From Pollenia angustigena (Eukaryota > Arthropoda > Insecta > Diptera > Polleniidae): a stretch of 64,000 nt of DNA. The stretch spans positions 12,796,945 to 12,860,944 of the forward strand of contig OV884059.1 of assembly GCA_930367215.1 (NCBI GenBank), given 5' to 3'. Under the pieces are notes generated by a model. That model searched no databases. It was not told the origin of the DNA and saw nothing but the letters and a program-made list of their open reading frames with translations. How positions within the stretch are numbered: position 1 is the stretch's first letter; each line of letters opens with the position of its first letter. Shown piece after piece: positions 59,122 through 64,000 of the stretch. Position numbers and translations under genes: made by a program.

Positions 59122-60795
59122 CAGGCCTGCCATTAATACCGATTTGAGCGCATTTTGCCGATTTTTTGCCTCTAAATTATCAAAGTGCCGATTTTTGCTC
59201 AAACTTTTTGTTTACTTTGGGTATAACTTATTAATTTTAAGCCACACTGGCATACCTGTTACAATTTAAAATTTTTATTTGAAAAATATTCAACTATGAA
59301 GAATTAAAGAAGTTAATCCAAATAAAAAATAAAGACAATATTAGGAAAATATAGAGCACTTTATAGTTAAGTTTGAAAATGAATAGGCGCTTACAAAAGA
59401 ATAAGAGTAAGCTAAATTTATATTCACTATCAATAAAAATAACTGAAATAACAGGTACATCCGATAGTCAGTCTAATGTAAGGAAGTGAAGTAAATTTGC
59501 AAGCTTTTTGCGGATATTTTAGTGGTGCATTTCCAAAAAAATATTTTCCTTCTACAATCTTTCTAAAATGTGGAAAGAATTTTTAGCCTAGTCAACCTAA
59601 ATAAAACAAAATATCGATGTTCCCTGAAAAATTTAAATTTGCAAGGATTTTTTTCTAAAGATTATTTAAAGTTTATTATTTCAGTCGATATTATTTTTCC
59701 TGTGTTGTAAAAACTAAAATATATGCCTTAAAACGCTAAAAAAATAATTTCGATTCGTTAAGTATCGACTGAAAGAATAAGAAATAAATGTGTTTTCGAA
59801 TCGAAAAAGTATTCGATCACGACTACTAGAATTATTCAGTATGATTTAACAAGAATGTCAAAATCAGTGTTCGAAAACAAACAGAACATTATTCAGACTC
59901 CAAGGAACGATGTCTATTTTGTTAGTGTTTGTGAAGACGAACACAACCCTTAATACAGTTCGAAACTATTTTCAAGAAAAAGTCGAACATTATATAGTGT
60001 TCTGTTCTTCGTTAAAAAACAGAACAATTGTAGTCACACTGTACACAAACATTATATTTTAATGTTCTATAACGTTTCTTTTTTTCATAGATAAAGAATT
60101 TAACAAACAAAAAATTTAAGCAACGACCGCAGCACGAACATCTTGTGTGTGTATATGTTTTGTTTGTGCAAAATTATTTTACTGGCTTTTTGTTTATTTT
60201 CGTATGTGTATTTTGTTTTTGTAAAAAATTTTGTTTTTTTTAACAGCCAAAGGGAAGGAGCATGAATGAGCTGAACCAAACACAATGAAGTGAGTGGCTT
60301 AAAAAAAACCGAATGGAATTAAATGTTCTCTTCTTCTGTTGAGTTGTATAAAAACAGTATTCTTTTTGTGTTCGAAAGATGACAAACAGGGAAACGTTAT
60401 GTTTTTTAATGATTTACTACACAAATACCGAACACTAATGAACGATATTAAGTGTTTGTTTTCGAACACTGGTCAAAATACATATTTGTCTATAATAAAA
60501 GAAAGTTAAAAAAAACTTCTTTTTTTAATATAAAAATATTTTACCCTAAAGTACAAAATATTTTTTGTTTATAATTAACTACAACTTATTTATAAAAAGT
60601 TGCTTTTTCGATTTTTTTGCTATAAACATTAGTTTACGCGAAATTTTTCTGTTTTGTTATTAAAAATATGTTTTGTTTTATTTAAAATAGTTAATTAAAA
60701 TTTGCCGATTGTTGTATATGAAAGTGATAAAGATAATGCCGTTTTGTTTTTAAAAAAATATGCCGATTTCTTATCAAAATCATCTGGCACCCCTG
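59122..60795. mobile_element. hAT-type element, hosting another hAT
   Basis: It starts CAGGCCTGCCA and ends with the inverse of CAGGGGTGCCA. TGCCGATTTT motifs repeat inside both ends (about 59156, 59185 and 60700-60770). The flanking 8 bp are only partly alike (TTTGCATA, CTTTTATA), as in an old insertion. Without the nested element it is about 1.06 kb. It has landed just upstream of the exon-like block at 60864. Confidence 0.65.
59865..60471. mobile_element. 607-bp hAT-type MITE nested in the element above
   Basis: CAGTGTTCGAAAACAAACA at the left and its perfect inverse at the right, flanked by exact 8-bp duplications GTCAAAAT (59857-59864, 60472-60479). GTGTTCG/CGAACA motifs recur through the interior. 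No ORF. Confidence 0.9.
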
Positions 60796-60863
60796 CTTTT
60801 ATACTCATTTAACTTGAAAAGTTTTTCGCTTCCACTTCCTTTCAGTTTCTAAAAATTTTAACG

Positions 60864-61538
60864 GTGCGTGAACGTGTAAGTGCAAACTCTCTAATAAAAT
60901 AATTAAATTAATAGGGAAAAAGTGTTAGAAAATTAATAATTTTTATAAATAAATTTAATTTAATTGTTATTTAATTATTAAATAAAAAAATAAAACAAAA
61001 AAGTTGTGTGTTTCGTGGTAAAAAATGAGTTGCAAATTTTTTATATAAAGCAGAGCTATAAAGCAGCGCAGTCTCTGTTGCAATGCTGCTTGTGTTATTT
61101 AAGAGAATCGCGTTGTTGTTAAAATGGGCAGAGAGCTTAAGCAAAAATTGATGTGTGTTTTTTGTTAAATAAAGAGTGTATAAGTCCACGTTTTTACATA
61201 TTGAGAAAAGGGGAAATGAAATTTTTTGTGTAAAGGCAAAGTGCAAAATCAAAGTTAATAAAAGTGAAGTGGAAATGTTTTAGTTTTTATTAGTTAAAGA
61301 AAAGAGGAAATAAAAAGCTGCGTTTATTGTGTATATATGAAATAAAAGTCAGTTATTAAAGATGTCAATTTACAGCAAAATAAGGCCGATTTTTAGAATA
61401 TAAATGTGTAAAAAAAAGTAAAAATTTTATTATAAAAATGTACATAAAAATAATAATAATTAAATAAAGGTCAATTAAAGAGAAAAAAAAAAAATTGCGA
61501 ATAGGTACATACCTACATGAATAAATTACTTTTAAAAG
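60864..61538 (+). other. Diverged single copy of the exon-like segment with splice donor
   Basis: GTGCGTGAACGTG...CTCTCTAA, then GGGAAAAAGTG, GCAGCGCAGTCTCTGTT, and the donor AAAAG|GTGAGT (61538/61539) follow in the same order and spacing as in the array units, but with many substitutions. Just upstream, TTCCACTTCCTTTCAGTTTC also matches the units. It is not embedded in the rest of the unit, so it may be the 5' non-coding exon of a host gene running rightward out of the window, or a relative of it. The short frame ATGTCAATTTACAGC... (from 61362) matches the units' ATGGCAATTCGCCAC... in place. No coding exon is visible. Confidence 0.4.
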
Positions 61539-61706
61539 GTGAGTTCATTTGCATATTTGTATTAAAAAAAACTTTAAAATTTCTTGATAAGGGATTCTCT
61601 TTATTTTTTGGACTATTTAAAGACTTAATTTCGGTAATCTTGCCCACTCCAATGGATGCTTTAAGTAGGGGTGCCCGATTTAGGCCCTAATTGTGTAAAA
61701 CGCAAT

Positions 61707-61930
61707 GCCAAAAATTACCTATATTGAAAGCAAAAATAAAATCGAAAATATTTCAAAGTTTTGTTGTTGTGTTCTATAGAAATTTATATCGAATTTTTAA
61801 ATTTTAATCGCTGCATATCTTTTGGCGTTGATAATTTTAAAACGCAATATGTATGGATTTCTGTAGAAAGCAACAACAAAATTTTTAGAAATTTTTGACA
61901 TTGTTTTTGCTTTCAATGTTATTTTTGGTA
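61707..61930. repeat. Imperfect fold-back of about 75-bp arms
   Basis: 61707-61785 and the inverse of about 61862-61930 share CCAAAAAT, ATTGAAAGCAAAAA, TTTTGTTGTTG and ATAGAAAT / ACAGAAAT in order. Probably an old MITE inside the intron-like region; no target duplication seen. Confidence 0.55.
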
Positions 61931-62087
61931 GTACGCAAATGTACTGTTTTTAACCGTTGTACGATTTTTTGTAATGTTTTTTGGTTTAATCTCCAAAGAA
62001 AACGAAGATATTAAGAAAAACTCTGTTGAAGTGAAACACATTTGGGGTTTTTAAACGGTTTGCTATCAAGTATTATTGGCATAGTGG

Positions 62088-62342
62088 GCCATGTCACAGA
62101 GTACAATTCCGTTCGGAATGATTCCGTTCGGAATGATTCCGTTCGGAATTGAAGAAAACATATTTGTTTGTTGATGGAAAGTGTATTTTGATAGTTTTAC
62201 GGCCTTTCAGATACAGACAACTCCCATACCGTTCATGAAAACCAAAATGGTTTCATTCCGAAACATTTTTTCGTCATTTTCTGAAGCACCAAAATACGGA
62301 ATGAATTCCGTTTCCAAACGGAATTGTACTCTGTGACATGGC
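62088..62342. mobile_element. 255-bp MITE with palindromic 15-bp repeats
   Basis: GCCATGTCACAGAGTACAAT continuing to TCCGTT forms a perfect 26-bp inverted repeat with the right end (about 62317-62342). Near the left end ATTCCGTTCGGAATG is repeated three times, each unit itself close to a palindrome. No ORF. No clear target duplication outside the inverted repeat. Confidence 0.75.
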
Positions 62343-62430
62343 TGAATATCCTAATATTTAATAATATATCCGTTGTTCGAAAATACAATTGCTAATTGAC
62401 TTCTGATGTTATTTAAATTTAATAATTCTT

Positions 62431-62637
62431 TTACTTTTTTAATTGCATAACAACAAGCTCTTCAAAAATTCTTAAATTACTCAATGTTTTTTGAATAGAA
62501 CTCTGAAACATCAAGCCAGGTCTCCACCTTGTTACTGCTGGCTGCGGTGGAAGGGAAACCAAGGGATACATATCATTAAGAACATGCAATATTATCGCAT
62601 TGGCTTCTAATTTCCTCTGCAACACGGTATAATCCAT
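62431..62637 (-). pseudogene. Possible fragment of a hAT/BED-type transposase
   Basis: A 68-codon minus-strand frame. Its middle, SLPPQPAVTRW (about residues 29-39), recalls the P-x-P-x-x-TRWG motif that many hAT-like transposases carry before the catalytic region; here G is replaced. The remainder (IQKTLSNLRIFEEL) is compatible with the following helix. No adjoining transposase sequence is found, so it is at most a relic. Confidence 0.3.
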
Positions 62638-62692
62638 GTGCCAAGCAAGTTACTTGTAACGTTTTTGGATAACATATTTTAAGCCCATTGTA

Positions 62693-62876
62693 AAGGCTCA
62701 GTTAGCCGGAAGTAACAGTAACTTAACCTAACCGTAAAAAAGTAAGATCAATCTTTTTCTAACAGATTGAAGCGTATTATCTAACTGCTAACTATAATCG
62801 TTTTAATTGCTTTACATACAACAAAATGAAGCAGCTGCTTTGCAACTTTACTGTTACTCCCGGCCAACTGAGCCTT
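62693..62876. mobile_element. 184-bp MITE with TA target site
   Basis: AAGGCTCAGTTAGCCGGAAG at the left and, inverted, AAGGCTCAGTTGGCCGGGAG at the right, both followed by TAACAGTAA. TA flanks each side (62691-62692, 62877-62878), which suggests Tc1/mariner-type or another TA-targeting family. Confidence 0.75.
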
Positions 62877-62878
62877 TA

Positions 62879-64000
62879 GTCTTAACTATTTTAGGTGTTG
62901 CATCGGTTTAAAATAGAAGAATCTTTTGTCGAAATCTCGAAAGTATTGTGGTTTAAATGTGATTAAAAAATATTTTTTTAAGAAGGTTTTTTTTTGCATA
63001 TTTAAAATTTATTTTAGAACTTTTTTCTATAATATGGAAACTAAACAAAACATCACTTAAAAATGTCAAAATATGCATTTAAAACTTTAATATGCACAAA
63101 TATGAATTTTCACCAAAATATGCAATAATATGTTAAAACAAATCGATGCCATTTTACCGCAAATTTAATGATTCGGCAAGATAATTGGTCGACATCGTTC
63201 TTAGACTATCGGGAAAAAACATGCATTTGGCATAAAAAGCGCAACCCTACATAAAAAACACTATGAAACAAGAAAAATTAAAAGAGCTTTAACCAGATTT
63301 TTTTGATTTGTTATGGTTCTCTTGTTGAAATTTTAAATTCTTTGGATACGTTTAAAAAACAAAAACTCTTTTTTAAAATTTCCGGTTTTTGAAGAGGCTG
63401 TTCCACTGATTTTTGTCGTAACTTTGGAAGGCGTTATACAATTTTCTTACTGGAAACGCTAAAAACCTTGTCTTTAAGGCGTACAAATATTATTTTTTTA
63501 TAAACTCAGCGGTTTCCGAAGAATACAGACCGCAATGATGAAAAATATTTTTTCTAAAATTAATAAAATTTTGTTTGTCGTGCTTAATTCCCAATTTTTA
63601 TTCTTGATAAAAAAAAAACTTATTTATTTATTGTTGGAGGATAAGCAAACAAAATAATATAATAAAATCTTATTAATTAAAAATTTTGTATTCCCAAAAA
63701 TTACTTTGAAAATATTTTCTTTTTCTTTTTAAAACTTATAAAAAAGTTAAAATAGTAAAACCTCACTATTTTCATAAAGTTTTCTTAAAACTACGTAAAT
63801 TTCGAATAAAACAAGTTTTATTTCATGAAAATCAATGGATAAATGTTGATTTTATAACCAATAAAGTGAAATATCCTGAATAAAAAGTTTGTAAGAGAGT
63901 GATATACAGATTTTGTTATAACTTGTGACAGATTCAGATTAAATTTTGTTAATAATCAATTTTAGTCGCCTTTTAGTTACTTTAAAGTTATTGATTATAT
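62879..64000. other. AT-rich DNA, no gene recognised
   Basis: Only short frames; no TIR, exon or RNA gene could be recognised. If 60864-61538 is a real first exon, this would be part of its first intron. Confidence 0.5.

Overview
The window is very AT-rich eukaryotic DNA with no operons and no bacterial gene structure. An insect, most likely a fly, is suggested by the Transib, hAT, Helitron-like and LOA-clade elements, but no host protein-coding gene is visible to confirm this. Only three convincing long open reading frames exist and all belong to transposable elements: one Transib/RAG1-like transposase and the two ORFs of a LOA-clade LINE.

Layout. 1-1370 is AT-rich DNA with nothing recognisable. 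1371-41832 is a head-to-tail array of one repeat family. It has an orphan end segment (1371-3118), two diverged units (R0, R1), three near-identical units of about 7.2 kb (R2, R3, R4) and a truncated unit (R5). At 41832/41833 the array flips into inverted copies (41833-48301 and 53768-56765), which a full-length LINE (48302-53767) splits. It flips again at a small inverted-repeat element (56766-57154) into a short forward piece (57152-57895). 57896-62878 is a dense cluster of small nested DNA transposons around a diverged copy of the unit's exon-like segment. 62879-64000 holds nothing recognised.

Each unit contains a roughly 1.8-kb hAT-type element with a decayed transposase (C-terminal dimerisation region still readable), an exon-like segment of about 600 bp ending in a strong splice donor, one or two copies of a small inverted-repeat MITE and, in R2-R4, a 780-bp inverted-repeat element carrying CACGTG motifs. 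The exon-like segment is also present, diverged but with the donor in the same place, at 60864-61538. The array may therefore come from duplication of the 5' end of a host gene, although a transposon origin is also possible.

The most notable object is a complete 3348-bp Transib-type transposon (14127-17474) in unit R1. It has an intact 667-codon RAG1-core-like transposase and a perfect 5-bp target duplication. Its ends look like V(D)J recombination signals: CACAGTA/CACAGTG heptamers, 23- and 22-bp spacers, and the same GCAAAAATC nonamer-like block. Other items worth a second look are a 24-bp perfect palindrome flanked by an 8-bp target duplication (two transposon ends with nothing between them), nested hAT elements with exact 8-bp duplications, and a possibly active LOA LINE with a 3' hairpin and a (CCTAA)n tail.
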